A DNA stretch of 64,000 nucleotides from Batkoa obscura (GCA_030770535.1 JASVEC010000002.1:682001-746000); one strand, 5' to 3'. Positions 21,421 to 33,311 are shown, counted from the stretch's first letter. Notes: a model not told the origin generated them from the sequence alone. Numbers and translations: made by a program.

Positions 21421-22036
21421 CCTAATTTGTTTTATTACATGTATTTTATTAAATTGAACCAAAAGATAAGCTTAAATTTTTATTGAACTAATGTAATATT
21501 TTTATAAGCTTTAGGGATATGTCTTCTGATTGGTTAATCCAAGTTCAATAAGATTTTATAACAAAACGCGTATTTTAGATAATTATTGCCCAAACAAATT
21601 CTCCAATAGAAAGGCTAAAACGCGATTTTGGAAATTTGCTAAATTAACGTTATGGTGGTCTGAAAAAACCAATGGATTTATTCAAATTGCTACATTCGAA
21701 TGCTGAGATGCAAGTTAATTATAATTCAGTTTAAGATAGATGTTTGACTTAAAGAGTGTCTTTACAAGAATAAAATCCCTTAGTCTATTAATGTTAATTA
21801 AACGCATTTTTTAGGCATTTTAATGGTTAGGGATCATATATTGAAATTTTCAATGGTCATTAGTAAGTTTACAAACTAATAAAATCAACTTGTTTTTCAA
21901 TACTAATATATGAAATATGTTAGATAGTGTTTTTAGGGTATAGAGGTTAGTAAAAATATAGGTAACTATTTTTAAATTGCTTTAATGTAATTGACAAATA
22001 TAATAATTAACTTTTTATTCTAAATATACAAAACTA
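21421..22036. other. Intergenic, DCAF15-like to MFS
   Basis: AT-rich spacer with the 5' region of the DCAF15-like gene and the 3' region of the MFS gene; nothing else seen. Confidence 0.6.
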
Positions 22037-23425
22037 TTAAATTTTTGACTCCCAAGTTCTAATTCTTTCTCCCCAGATGGTTAGTATTATTAATATAGTT
22101 ATACCGATTAATTGTAAAAATCCAAACAATGAAAAGGTCCATCCATAATTTAAGTTTGATAGCATTATTGAGTTAACTGATGCTATAATACCAGCAGAAA
22201 TTGTTCTTAGACAATTATTACATGCAGTTATACTTGCTGAGTATTTTGGAAATAAGTCGATTAGATAAGTAGAAGTTCCAGAAAACACACAAGTCATACC
22301 AAATCCTACCAATAGTTGACTGAATAGGGTGGCTCCAAGTGGTAACTCAAACTCTAAAAACCAGCCTAACATAAACAAACCTACAGTGATACTAATTGCC
22401 CCGATAAACGATCCGTGAAGTCTAATCTCTGGTGGTGCGGGTTTATTAGTGATCCTACTATATCTGTTAATCAAGTAGTCTGATAACCTACCACCAAAGG
22501 TAGAGCCGATTAAATTCCCAATTCCAAGTGGGATATAAGCTAAGCCAACCTGAGATGAATTCAAGTGATAGACGGCTGTCAAAGATTTTATTTGAGAGGA
22601 AGAAATGCTATAGTATGAAGCAAAAATAATACTAGCGTATAAAACTGTTAAAGCAACAGTCATGTGCTTTAAATAAATTAAAGGCATAAGCGGATTGAAT
22701 ATAGGACCTTTACGATATATCTTAAAAGGACTTAAAGTTATTCCAAAAGTAAAATTTTGTTTCCTTTCTTTTGGCAATGTTTCAGGCAAAAAGAAGGTTA
22801 CAAAGATAAAAATGGCGCCTGCCAAACCAGTTAATATCCAAAATATATAACGCCATCCTAAATATTGGTTAACAAACCCACCTATTATGGGGCCTATTAC
22901 TGGTCCAATAAGAGGCCCTACTAAAAATAATCCTGTAGCAGATCCTCGTTCACTTCTTGGGAAAATATCGCTAATTGTTCCAATTCCTATTACTACAGTA
23001 GAAGATGACCCTAATCCTTGTAGTGCCCTCATTACGATTAGAAAATTAATGTTAGGTGCTAAAGCACAGCCTACACTTGATGCAATAAAGATAGCTGTTG
23101 AAGCTATATATACACCCTTTCTACCATACATATCAGCTAACCCTCCCCACATTAAGGGGGCTATTCCCATAATAAATAAAAAGCTTGATACGGTTATATC
23201 AACTAATTCCTCTGTTGTTTGTAATTCTTGTCTAATATTCAAAAGAGCTGGAAAATAAATAGCCGAACATATGGGAGATGACATTCCAGCAATAGCAATT
23301 AATAGCAGAATAAGATATCGTTGAAATTTAGTGAAGTCATTACTAATTTGTGGCTCTTGACTGTTTTGTTTTTCTAGCCCTTCTTCTATATTAGCAGCAT
23401 TGACTTCTTTTGTTTCTATTTCCAT
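22037..23425 (-). CDS. MFS drug:H+ antiporter (DHA1 family)
   Basis: Plasma-membrane proton-coupled exporter of the DHA1 (12-helix) group. Seen in 462 aa: hydrophilic N-terminus (about 30 residues), motif A GGLADMYGRKGVYI (about 97-110) between helices 2 and 3, helix 4 ALQGLGSSSTVVIG, the antiporter motif C with repeated GPLIGPVIGPIIGG (about 168-185) followed by YLGWRYIFWI, a PETL segment at the end of helix 6, a basic central loop, and six further helices including a second motif-A-like GGRLSDYLINRYSR. Length and motifs fit fungal multidrug or bicyclomycin-type exporters; the substrate cannot be inferred. Single exon; TATATAAAC (minus) lies about 45-50 nt before the ATG. It is followed on the same strand, further upstream, by the ABCC transporter. 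Confidence 0.9.
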   Translation of the reverse strand: MEIETKEVNAANIEEGLEKQNSQEPQISNDFTKFQRYLILLLIAIAGMSSPICSAIYFPALLNIRQELQTTEELVDITVSSFLFIMGIAPLMWGGLADMYGRKGVYIASTAIFIASSVGCALAPNINFLIVMRALQGLGSSSTVVIGIGTISDIFPRSERGSATGLFLVGPLIGPVIGPIIGGFVNQYLGWRYIFWILTGLAGAIFIFVTFFLPETLPKERKQNFTFGITLSPFKIYRKGPIFNPLMPLIYLKHMTVALTVLYASIIFASYYSISSSQIKSLTAVYHLNSSQVGLAYIPLGIGNLIGSTFGGRLSDYLINRYSRITNKPAPPEIRLHGSFIGAISITVGLFMLGWFLEFELPLGATLFSQLLVGFGMTCVFSGTSTYLIDLFPKYSASITACNNCLRTISAGIIASVNSIMLSNLNYGWTFSLFGFLQLIGITILIILTIWGERIRTWESKI

Positions 23426-24058
23426 GTTTTAGGATATTCTTTAATATTAATCAAGATACATGTTATATGTTTATATACTTTTTTTTCATTCAAGTTTTTA
23501 TGAATTCATAAATTACTTTAAAATTAATTGCCATATTTATTTTTTCCAATTCATATTATCAATCTAAAAGGAAGAAATGGTTAATAATTACGTCATAAGC
23601 CTAAGAACTTTAAGATTTCGCAGAAAGGCTATTTTTCCCCGAGTGCTAAAATTTTTTTTAGCCGGAGTGGATAAATTCAAACAACAAAAAATCCAAAGGG
23701 TTCTTGATATAAATAGCTAAACTTTAATTAAAGTATTTTTAACACAATTTAATCTTAAAAACTTAGGCTTTTTATTAATTATTATAAATAAAACATTAAG
23801 CTTGAGAATATCGATTCATCCTGATTCTTCAATATCCCTTGATTTATTGAGAAATAAAATAAACCATGTTTAACAGTACCAGTTAGCCTAGATATAATTT
23901 TTATATTATAAGCTTAAACCCCAAGGTTGGTTTTGTCTAGATATCAAATGGCTGCTATTCATATCTATTATTTTTCTTATCCGGCTACTTCTGTTTCTCT
24001 CCAAAAAAAAGCTAATCAATATATGATGAATAATTAAGTGCGTTTTAATGTAGTATAT

Positions 24059-24152
24059 GGGGATGTGTTTTTTTTAAGAATTTTACTAACAATCTTTCTA
24101 CTCAAATAGCGCTTAAAAAAGGGAAAGATAATGAAATAAAAAAAACATTCCC
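24059..24152 (+). mobile_element. G4-MITE copy 9
   Basis: 94 bp, GGGGATGT to ACATTCCC, ATAT duplication at 24055-24058 and 24153-24156. Confidence 0.9.
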
Positions 24153-24736
24153 ATATGTTTTTGATTTTATAAACTAAGAATACTAGTTTTAAACGCTTAT
24201 TAGAATTAAGCTATAGATTTTTTTAATAATTTGAACTTAGTAGCAATATCTGAAGCTAGTAAACTGCTATCAATAAAAGTTATTCAGCTTTCTCCTTTTA
24301 GCGTTTAATTTTCAATTGTAAAAATATTGTACTAACTACTTGGGTCATGATATAAAGGGCATCAAAGCCTCCTCAAATCGATCTAAATATTTCATACAGT
24401 TTTTATCCAATAAATGCCTATAAAGGCTCAAACTTTTTGAAGATAGTTATAAACATGAAATCAATATGGACTGTGAGCAAAGTTCTTAGTGTAATTTATG
24501 AATTATACAAAGTGTATGTTAAAGGAATCGTGTAACAATGAGAAAATATCATTAATTATTTTCTAGAAGAATAGCCAGATTATTTGATAAATTACGATAT
24601 ATGAAGCATTATGTAGCAAATCAATATAAATAGAATAAGTATATGGAAGATGGAAATATATTTTATGTAAAAATTACATTTAAGCAAAAAAGTGTTAATG
24701 CAAGTCTTTACCATAATTTAAACAAATAATTAACAA

Positions 24737-24760
24737 GGGTTAGGGTTAAGATTAGGGTTA
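24737..24760 (+). repeat. Interstitial telomere-like repeat
   Basis: GGGTTAGGGTTA followed by AGATTAGGGTTA: three imperfect TTAGGG units within 24 nt, the telomeric repeat of most fungi. Too short to tell chance from a healed break. Confidence 0.5.
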
Positions 24761-25648
24761 TGCATTAAAAAGTATCAAAAATGCGCACAAAATACAATTG
24801 CAATTTAGAATTGCTTTTGTAAAGGTTATAATCTAAACCAGCAATGTTAGTAATAAATAGTATTAGGCATTCGTTATCCTAAAATGATATTTTGTTGACC
24901 TTAAAGATTATAATGTCTTTAAATCTTATCTAAAGATTGCGCTTTTTAAATAATTTAAAATATCACTGAAAGTAAAATTCAAAGTATCATATTACTTTAA
25001 AAATATTAATCTAGAGTTTGTTATAGCAATATTAATTGATAATTCATAAGTCATGTTATTTTAGATTTTATTAGAATAAGCAGAAATATAACATTTAACT
25101 TATGTCAATGTTATTAATCCATATTTTATATCCTGTTAATCTGATTTTTACATCTATCTGGCAAAGATAAATTAACCAAAGTTTATAAGCATATTTTAAA
25201 GGGAGCAATTTTAATGAATCTAAAATATAAAAAGATTCGAATTTGTGAAAGTGCTTGTTTAAATTTACTATAAAAGCAAAATAAGTGCCAATTTATCTTA
25301 TTTGGAAGTTCAAAATTTTTGCAATAGTGTCTTGTAGGAGAAAAGAAGTACTTAATTTTAAATAATTTTGATGTTTATAGCATTGAAGGTTTTTATAGTA
25401 ATATATTCATCTGCTCTTTTTTGTAAACAATTTACAACATATAAATCAACTGTATTTTTGATAGCAGTTTAATTTAGGTATTTATACTTCAAGATATTTT
25501 CATATTACAAATGTTCTCACTTGCTTTATTATTCACCAAGTACTTTATAAAAGTTATAGAATGTTTCACCTTTTGAATACAAATTTTAATAATAATACTT
25601 GTTTCAATATTATAAATCATAGAAATTTTATTATTATTTTAAGTTAAA

Positions 25649-28600
25649 TTATTCTTGTTTAGGATCGACAAATACGGAAGAAAGAACAGGGTGGCTGTCA
25701 TGATCCCCAGTTGTACCAGATTTAGCTCTACGTGTATTGCTAGATTCTTGTGCTATTTCTCTAAGTTTTTGAGCTGTAGCTTCACCAGTTTGGGCTACCA
25801 AAGAAGCAAAAGAGCCATCTTCTCTATCAAGTAGTCTAATTGGCTCATCAAATTCCATTACTTTACCGCCATCCATAACTAACACTTTATCAGAATCAAT
25901 AATTGTGTTAAGACGATGAGCAATAGTAAGTACAGTTAAATCAGCAAAGTTCTCACGGATAGCATTTTGGATTAAAAGGTCAGTAGCCATATCAATAGCA
26001 GCTGTGGCTTCATCTAATACTAAAATTTTGGATTTAGAAAGTACTGCACGTGCAATACAGAATAATTGACGTTGTCCTAATGAGAAATTCTTTCCGTTTT
26101 CTATGACTTCAGAATCAAGCTGGTTGGGCATTTGACGAATCTTATCAGAAAGATGAACTGAATCTAAAGCTTTCCAAATTTCGAGATCAGTGCTTGTATT
26201 GAATGGATCCAAATTAGAACGAATAGACCCAACGAATAGAACTGGTTCTTGTGGAATAATGGCTACCTTTGTACGAAGATCTCTTAAACCAATTTTGGAA
26301 ATATCAACACCATCGATAAGGATTTGTCCTTCAGCAGCTTCGACAATTCGAAGTAATGAAATAAGTAAAGTAGATTTACCTGAACCAGTACGTCCTACAA
26401 TACCAATCTTTTCACGTTCACGAATAGTAAAAGTTACATTTTTGAGAACATTAACACCAAATTTATGATATCTAAGTACTACATTCTTGAACTCAATTAC
26501 TCCATTTTCTGGCCAGGTTGCACGTGGTTTTGTTTCAGCTATTTCATGTGGTGCTTCAGCTGGAATATCTCTACCATAATATACAAGTTGTCCTACACTA
26601 CCCATTTGAGATTGTACATCACCTACCATACGGATGGTCCATTGTAAGAACACTAACATCTGTAAAGCATTTGAAAGAGCTAAACCTGCATTAGAGGCAG
26701 CTTGGGCTGGGTTTCTAGTATCTGAAAACATAATAAGGAATAATGCAGTAAAAAATACAATGAATGAGGATAGCACATCAAGATAGAAGGCGACCCATGT
26801 TTTCATAGTTTGAAGGGCGTATAGATTTTTATGATTATCATCTAAAAGTGTAATATTAATTGAATCAAATCTGTTTTGGGCATGGTAAGCACGGATAGAA
26901 AATAAACCTTCAAGAGTAGCAGTTAAATGTGCATAAATTGGAGGTTTTGTTACTGCTTCTAATTGTTTAAGTTTGGTTTCAGCTGGAGTGGTGAAATATA
27001 CTAAACTAAATCCAATGATTACAAGAACAATAGTAGCAACAGCATTGGGCCAGTATACAACAGCAGCTACTAATACCAAAGCACCAGTAGCCAATGGGGC
27101 ATATTGTAAAGATTGCATAAGAGCATCTGGCATTGTGTCATCCACATGGAATTGATGCTTAGAGAAAGCAGAAAGAATACGACCGAGAGGAGTAGTATCA
27201 AAGAATCCCATTGGAGCCATCATTACTGAAGCAAACATATCATCATGAAGAACGTGTGCTTTCTTAGCAGCTTCATAGGCAAATGCTAAACCACGAGTCA
27301 ATACACCAGTAGTGAAAATTATTGTGAAAGCAGCATAAGATGCCAAATAGATGGTATCAAGACTGAGTTTTGAATCAAAGTTAAGACGATTTGGAATCCA
27401 GAAGTTGAGCCAGAAATCAGAGAATAAACGTACACAATGAACTAAGAAGAAGTATGCGAAAATACTGACAGTAATGATTACGCCGGAACCAGCAGTAAGA
27501 TAAAGTATAACATCCTGTATACCCATCTTTGAGGCAGAAAGATCTTCAGTTACTAAAGCGCCCTTCTTAGCATCTTCTTCTTCTTTAGATTTAGGAGCAG
27601 CAGGAGTATCTTTCTTTCCTTCAATTAGAGAATGAATAGTAAGCTCGTTACGTTGGATGGTTGCAGCAACATCATGGCCTTGAATTTGACCTTGAAGAAC
27701 AGATAATTGGTTTTTTTCAATAAATGAGGAGATAGTAGCTTCATTGATATCGTGATTATCAGAACGAGCTGCTAATAGAGATCTATCTTGAACCGAAAGT
27801 TGGTTTAAAACGGCGTTATCAACAGGTTTTTCGCTAGAAAAGTCAACATGCTCGATTTCAATTTCATCACTTTCTTCTCCAGATGCAACGTGTGAGTTAA
27901 TCAAGTTCTTAAATTCTTCATCACCTGATATCAACTCATCATAAGTACCAATTTTATTAATTTTACCATCTTTCATTGCAATGATACGGTCCACTTGAGG
28001 TAAATATTGGAGTGCATGAGTAACAAAAATAACTGTTTTCTCAGAAAGCTTTCCTTTAATACATTGCTCAAAAATATGTCTACCAACGTTTTGATCTACT
28101 GCACTAAGAGGATCATCTAAAAGAATAATATCACCAAAATTATAGACAGCACGTGCTAAGGATACACGTTGTTTTTGGCCACCTGAAAGGTTGGATCCGC
28201 GCTCTGCAATTTCAGTTTGGTCACCAGCAATTAATAAGGTTAAATCTCTTTCTAAAGCACAGACTTTAATTGTTTCATCATAATGAGCCTTGTCAAACTC
28301 TTTTCCAAAGGTTACATTTTCACGAAGTATCATATTAAGTAACCAAGCTTCTTGAGGAACATAACTAACACTTCCGTAAACTTTTAAACGTTCACCACCT
28401 ACTTGTCTCATTTGACCAAGGATAGCTGCGATTAAACTCGATTTACCTGAACCAACATCACCAATAACGGCAACAAGCTCACCATGTTTTATATCTAGTT
28501 TAAGATCTTGTAAAAATGGTGGGTGATCATCATTTTCTTCCCATGAGAAAGAAGATTCGTTCATTTTAATAGCAAGTTCTGGATGGTCTGACTTTTGGTT

Positions 28601-29752
28601 AAGATCATAACCTTCAATTTCAAGTTGAGTGAAAAATTCATTTAAACGTTTAATTGATAAAATTGAGCCAGAGTAACTCTTTACAGCCATAGGTAACATA
28701 AGGAAAGGATAACGTAAGGTATTGAAGACAGAAAGAATGGTAAAGGCAATCGACGCAGATGGTTTTCCCTTAGTATAAGTCAACGTGACTAATGACAAAA
28801 GGGCAACAATAACAGGTACAGCAAACACAACAGCAAAGTTAATAGCCTTGATTTGCATTGTACGCTTGATGAGATTGATTTCTCTCTTACGAATTTCATT
28901 AATTCTCTCAGAAAATGGCTGTTCCCAGGCATAAAATTTGATCAACTTAATTGCAGTCAAAATTTCTGACATAAGATGAACTCTATGAGTAGTAATAGCA
29001 GTATTTTGAACTTGAAGATCGGAAGTTTTCTTACCAAGATAGTATTGTAAAGGAAGAAGAATGATAACAATACCAAGAGCTGGAAAAGCAGCAACTCCTA
29101 TTAAGCCAAAGGAAATACCAAGGATTAAGGTGGCTTCAACTAAAGCAGACCAAAGGAAATGTAAATTAGTTACAGCTTCAGTGATACGTGAAACATCAGT
29201 GGAAAGTACATTAATAACCTCACCAGCACCACCTTTAACTCTGAATAACATAAGTGATTTTCTGTAAACTAAAACGGTAAGAGCTGATTTGATTTGGATT
29301 CCAATACGAGAGCATTGACCATAAAGTTGATGGATAGCAATTGAACTAAATAATGAAGAGAGGAACAAAGCAAGGGCAAATAAATAACCAGCAGTATTAC
29401 TCCAATGAAAGTTGACTTTATCAAAGTATTGGAGCGAAACTTGAAGGAAATAGTAAGCACCTAACCATGTGAAAAGAGCCCAAACTAATTTCCAAATACC
29501 AACTAAAATATAAGCTTTACCATAAACCTTATAAAGAGATCTTAAAATGGATGGTGGGTTAGTAGTGTTTTTTTGCTCTTCTTGCCAAGCTGCTTCTAAA
29601 TTGTCACCATTGATACCTGCCCTTTCGCTTTTAGCTAAAAGAATTTGAATTTGTTTAAGATCAGTACGAAGAAGAGCACTGACTAAAGGAAATACCCAGA
29701 AGTAAAACCAATCAGACAAGAAAAATAACCCTTTTAACTCGAAAGGCTTCAT
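25649..29752 (-). CDS. ABC transporter, ABCC (MRP/YCF1-like) subfamily
   Basis: Full-length exporter, 1367 aa, single exon, likely moving organic anions or conjugates across the vacuolar or plasma membrane. Order: TMD1 (about 60-370), NBD1 with Walker A GDVGSGKSS (about 430), signature LSGGQKQR (about 522) and Walker B DIILLDDP (about 541); an acidic linker (about 620-760); TMD2 (about 765-1060); NBD2 with GRTGSGKST (about 1118), signature FSLGQRQL and Walker B ILVLDEATAAID (about 1241). The degenerate second signature (FSLGQRQL) and the DP after the first Walker B are typical of ABCC. There is no TMD0, so it is the short MRP4/5-like form rather than the YCF1 form. Substrate unknown. Confidence 0.94.
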   Translation of the reverse strand: MKPFELKGLFFLSDWFYFWVFPLVSALLRTDLKQIQILLAKSERAGINGDNLEAAWQEEQKNTTNPPSILRSLYKVYGKAYILVGIWKLVWALFTWLGAYYFLQVSLQYFDKVNFHWSNTAGYLFALALFLSSLFSSIAIHQLYGQCSRIGIQIKSALTVLVYRKSLMLFRVKGGAGEVINVLSTDVSRITEAVTNLHFLWSALVEATLILGISFGLIGVAAFPALGIVIILLPLQYYLGKKTSDLQVQNTAITTHRVHLMSEILTAIKLIKFYAWEQPFSERINEIRKREINLIKRTMQIKAINFAVVFAVPVIVALLSLVTLTYTKGKPSASIAFTILSVFNTLRYPFLMLPMAVKSYSGSILSIKRLNEFFTQLEIEGYDLNQKSDHPELAIKMNESSFSWEENDDHPPFLQDLKLDIKHGELVAVIGDVGSGKSSLIAAILGQMRQVGGERLKVYGSVSYVPQEAWLLNMILRENVTFGKEFDKAHYDETIKVCALERDLTLLIAGDQTEIAERGSNLSGGQKQRVSLARAVYNFGDIILLDDPLSAVDQNVGRHIFEQCIKGKLSEKTVIFVTHALQYLPQVDRIIAMKDGKINKIGTYDELISGDEEFKNLINSHVASGEESDEIEIEHVDFSSEKPVDNAVLNQLSVQDRSLLAARSDNHDINEATISSFIEKNQLSVLQGQIQGHDVAATIQRNELTIHSLIEGKKDTPAAPKSKEEEDAKKGALVTEDLSASKMGIQDVILYLTAGSGVIITVSIFAYFFLVHCVRLFSDFWLNFWIPNRLNFDSKLSLDTIYLASYAAFTIIFTTGVLTRGLAFAYEAAKKAHVLHDDMFASVMMAPMGFFDTTPLGRILSAFSKHQFHVDDTMPDALMQSLQYAPLATGALVLVAAVVYWPNAVATIVLVIIGFSLVYFTTPAETKLKQLEAVTKPPIYAHLTATLEGLFSIRAYHAQNRFDSINITLLDDNHKNLYALQTMKTWVAFYLDVLSSFIVFFTALFLIMFSDTRNPAQAASNAGLALSNALQMLVFLQWTIRMVGDVQSQMGSVGQLVYYGRDIPAEAPHEIAETKPRATWPENGVIEFKNVVLRYHKFGVNVLKNVTFTIREREKIGIVGRTGSGKSTLLISLLRIVEAAEGQILIDGVDISKIGLRDLRTKVAIIPQEPVLFVGSIRSNLDPFNTSTDLEIWKALDSVHLSDKIRQMPNQLDSEVIENGKNFSLGQRQLFCIARAVLSKSKILVLDEATAAIDMATDLLIQNAIRENFADLTVLTIAHRLNTIIDSDKVLVMDGGKVMEFDEPIRLLDREDGSFASLVAQTGEATAQKLREIAQESSNTRRAKSGTTGDHDSHPVLSSVFVDPKQE

Positions 29753-31697
29753 TTTAAATTACTGAAAATTAAGTAAATACGAATTGTTTTAATAGTATTA
29801 AATATAAATAAGTTAGTTGTCGTGGTACTTTAAAATATCTTTAAAGTATGTTATTAAGATATACGCTTAAAATATTGATTATAAATAGTTTTTTTGTTTT
29901 TATATTATTTTTTGTTTTTATATTATTTTTTATTTTTATATTTTTATACTCAATTTTAAATTAACCCCAGATTATTTACTAAGAAGCCAGTAAAGTAGCT
30001 TTTCTTTGTTGAAAATGAGCATCTCATTTGTTCAGGACAAAAAATGCACACTTTCAACTATTTTAAAACTTATCTATATATTTTAGGGGTTAAGGAGAGA
30101 ATTTGTTTAACTTTAAAAAAAATAAGAATGCAGCTTTTTTCTTTTTAATCAAAAAAAAGGGTGTATTTAGTATTTTATTTTGCCCCACGAATTTTACTTT
30201 TACAATAGCCATCAAATGTTACACCTAGAATGTTATATTGTAAATATAGAAAATTCTGATGATATGGAAAAGATTATTTGTAAGCTATAAAATTGCTAGA
30301 TTAATAAATTCTTAATTCTGAAAGTATTTTTCATCTTAGTCATATCTGATAATAATGTATATCAAATTAAATTTAATAAATACCTTACTCTAAAAAATTT
30401 CATAGCCCCTCAATTAATTTGATCATAACTAAGTTTGGGATATGTGAATATTTATGACCCATGTATTATTGGGTATAGTAAAAATCATTTGGAATAATAA
30501 ACCATGAAATTTAAAACATTGATTATGATATGAATATCAATGTATTTAAATAGTGAAATCTCAAAGTCATCATTATGGAGTGCTTTAATATCATCTCAAA
30601 GACGATTTGCAAAAGGAGTGAATCTAGAATCTTCCATATTTGGTATATAATTTTGATTCAAATATACTTTTTGTTCTAGAGTAACGTTTTTAATGAAATA
30701 ACTAGAAAATGAATATATTATTTTGAAATCGAATTTAGCCAAAATCATCTTAATAGATTTTAAAATCAATATTTAAAATAAAGGGTCAATTAACTAACTA
30801 TTTGAAGTAATTTTTTTAATCAAAATAATAATAAATTAAATTGCGTCTTATTTTCAAACAATGATATTATAATTTGAAATATACTGCACAATATTTTAGT
30901 GTACTATATAAGTATTGAAAATGAAGAGATAATATAAAGTCCCTTATTAAAATATATTGATAGTCTGAGCCAAGGTTTAAATCAAAGTAAACTATCAGAT
31001 AGTTTGCTTTTTATATGGAGTCATTTATTGGGTGCACTTACCTATCAAATAATAGACCAAGAAATGCTGTTAGCCTTAATATATTAATTTTAAACTAGAC
31101 CGAATTTAGTATTTTTCTATGAGCCACTACTAAATAGTATACATATAATTTAATTCAATTTATTGATAGTATAGAATTTATACTAATATATATAATATAG
31201 CTTAACTTTGAGTATTTAAGTTCTTAAAACAAAAATATTTAAGCTCTCCCAGCCACCACACAACCTTTATAAATAAGTTACTAATTTAAAAATAACCTCT
31301 TCATTTCGGTTATTTCAAATAGGTTATTAATTAAAAATTATAATCCTAGCAATTTAACCAAATATATAGTTATGTAATTCTAGAATAAATATAGATAATA
31401 AAGTTTATTATAAGTAATTTTTTACTAATACTCTGCAAAATTTTAATAAAACAATTAAGCATAGGTTTTAGCTTTTTATACTTTTTGAAAATATTTATTG
31501 TTATAAAGTTAAAAGCAATAAACAACTCACTTACAGAAGTAGCCTTTAATATTTTAAAATATGGATATAGCCTATTTTTTATATAATAGTTATGAGACTT
31601 AATACTTGACTGAGATTATTGATAAGTGTTTAGAATTAAGTGCTCTTAACTCGAAATTCAAATTAGATAGCTTTATCTTATTTTTTTAACAACAGTT

Positions 31698-31794
31698 GGT
31701 AATGTGTATTTATGCTCAAGAATTTTACTAATAATTTTTCCACTCAAATAGGGCTTAAAAAGTGGAAAAAGTAATGAAACCAGAAAAATATCCC
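31698..31794 (+). mobile_element. G4-MITE copy 10 (degenerate)
   Basis: Core CAAATAGGGCTTAAAA and internal AAGAATTTTACTAATAATTT are clear; both ends have drifted, so the boundaries are approximate. Confidence 0.75.
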
Positions 31795-32070
31795 TGGTTA
31801 ATGTCTGATTTTAATTAGAAATCAGTTAGTTAAGAAGTTATAACTATCTTATATTATTATTCTTGTCTATATATACAAGCTTTCAAACTGTATTTGTTTT
31901 ATCTCACTTAACTATAAACCAATCAATCTGAATTGCTTAAATATTTCCACTTGGTTTTTACTAATTTAATAGGCTATAATTTTAAACGCTTGTTTAGAAT
32001 TCTAAAAGAATAAGCAAATTGAAATCTTTTCAATAGTATTAAATTTTAAAAACTAAAAACATTATATAGG

Positions 32071-32534
32071 TGTGAAATCTGGTACTCAGTGTTTGGAGTC
32101 AAGAACAGCTATTGCTGGGTTGACTACACTATAAGCCGAAAGGTCTTAGTTTATGTGACTAAGATAGACTTGGATTATGAGGAATATCACGTAATAGGTT
32201 ACTAGCTATATAAGACAAATAGAATAGACAATACTAACGTAAAATCTATGTAAAATACTATTAAGAAAACTTAGTGGCTTTATTAAATGTTCGAGATATC
32301 AGGTAATAATTCAGTTAAAAAGCCTCGAACTATTATACTCTGTAAACTCTTTTATACTCTGAAAAGTATAAATATTAAAATGGGAAGATAATATTCTTTT
32401 GGATGGAGCTAGAAATTCTCATAACAAATCAAAATAAGAACATGGGATTGATTTCCTCTGAACTCAAGAACACAACAGCTTAGGCGATTGTTATGCTATA
32501 ATTAACCATGGGACTGACAAAGCGATATTTCACA
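32071..32534 (+). mobile_element. Solo LTR A (LTR retrotransposon fossil)
   Basis: 464 bp, begins TGTGAAAT and ends ATTTCACA, the TG...CA ends with short inverted repeat of LTRs. Matches the equally long copy at 58645-59108 in opposite orientation and an adjoining copy. No internal retrotransposon region is present. Superfamily cannot be set from an LTR alone. Appears whole as an LTR and relatively young, since it is very similar to the distant copy. Confidence 0.85.
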
Positions 32535-32928
32535 GACTACACTATAAGTCGAAAGGTCTTAGTTTATGTGACTAAGATAGACTTGGATTATGAGAAATGG
32601 CACATAATAAGTTATGGACTATCTAAAACAAATAGAATACATAATACTAATGTAAAATTTACGTAAAACGCTATTAAGTAAACTTAGCGGCTTTATTAAA
32701 TGTACGAGATATCAGGGAATAATTCAGTTAAAAATCCTTGACCAACTATACTCTGAAAAGTATAAATATCAAAATGAGAAGATGATACTCTTTGGGATGA
32801 AACTAGAAACCCTCATAGCAAATCAAACTAAGAGCTTGGGATTAATTGTCTCTAAACTCGAGAATACAACAGCTTAGGCGCTTATTATGCTATAATTAAC
32901 CATGGGACTGACAAAGCGATGTTTCACA
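32535..32928 (+). mobile_element. Solo LTR B, incomplete copy adjoining LTR A
   Basis: Same LTR family and orientation as LTR A and directly abutting it; incomplete and more diverged, hence probably older. Ends TTTCACA. A MITE fragment starts immediately after it. Confidence 0.83.
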
Positions 32929-32971
32929 GCAGAAACACTATTAGTTAAATTCTTAAACAAAAAAATATATC
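32929..32971 (-). mobile_element. G4-MITE fragment
   Basis: Matches only the last about 43 bp of the element in minus orientation (AGTTAAATTCTTAAACAAAA followed by a decayed end). It begins exactly where LTR B ends. Confidence 0.65.
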
Positions 32972-32978
32972 ATCATAT

Positions 32979-33074
32979 GGGGATGTGTTTTTTTATTTAA
33001 GAATTTTACTACAATCTTTCCACTCAAATAGCGTTTAAAAAATGGAAAAGTAATGAAACTAAAAAAACAGCCCC
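32979..33074 (+). mobile_element. G4-MITE copy 11
   Basis: 96 bp, GGGGATGT to CAGCCCC, with ATAT duplications at 32975-32978 and 33075-33078. Confidence 0.9.
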
Positions 33075-33212
33075 ATATATTAAAACTTTAGCTGATATCA
33101 ATATATAGGTTATATTAGTAAAAGTTTTATTAATCCAAGGATTTTTGTTAAATCTAACAAAAATCCTACTAATTTACAATACAAATTATAGTGAGATAAT
33201 TTAAAACTATAT

Positions 33213-33311
33213 GGGGCTGTTTTTTTTGGTTTCATTACTTTTTCCATTTTTTAAGCACTATTCGAGCGGAAAAATTGTTAATAAAATTATTAAGCAAAAA
33301 AATACATCCCC
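33213..33311 (-). mobile_element. G4-MITE copy 12
   Basis: 99 bp, GGGGCTGT to ACATCCCC, ATAT on both sides. Confidence 0.9.

Larger units (their letters stand above)
23426..25648. other. Intergenic between MFS and ABC transporter
   Basis: 2.2 kb of AT-rich DNA with a MITE at 24059-24152 and a short telomere-like repeat at 24737-24760. No gene recognised. Confidence 0.6.

Noticed and set aside
26190-29460. Several 60-90 codon frames opposite the ABC transporter
   Set aside because: Antisense shadows of a long, well-supported coding region.
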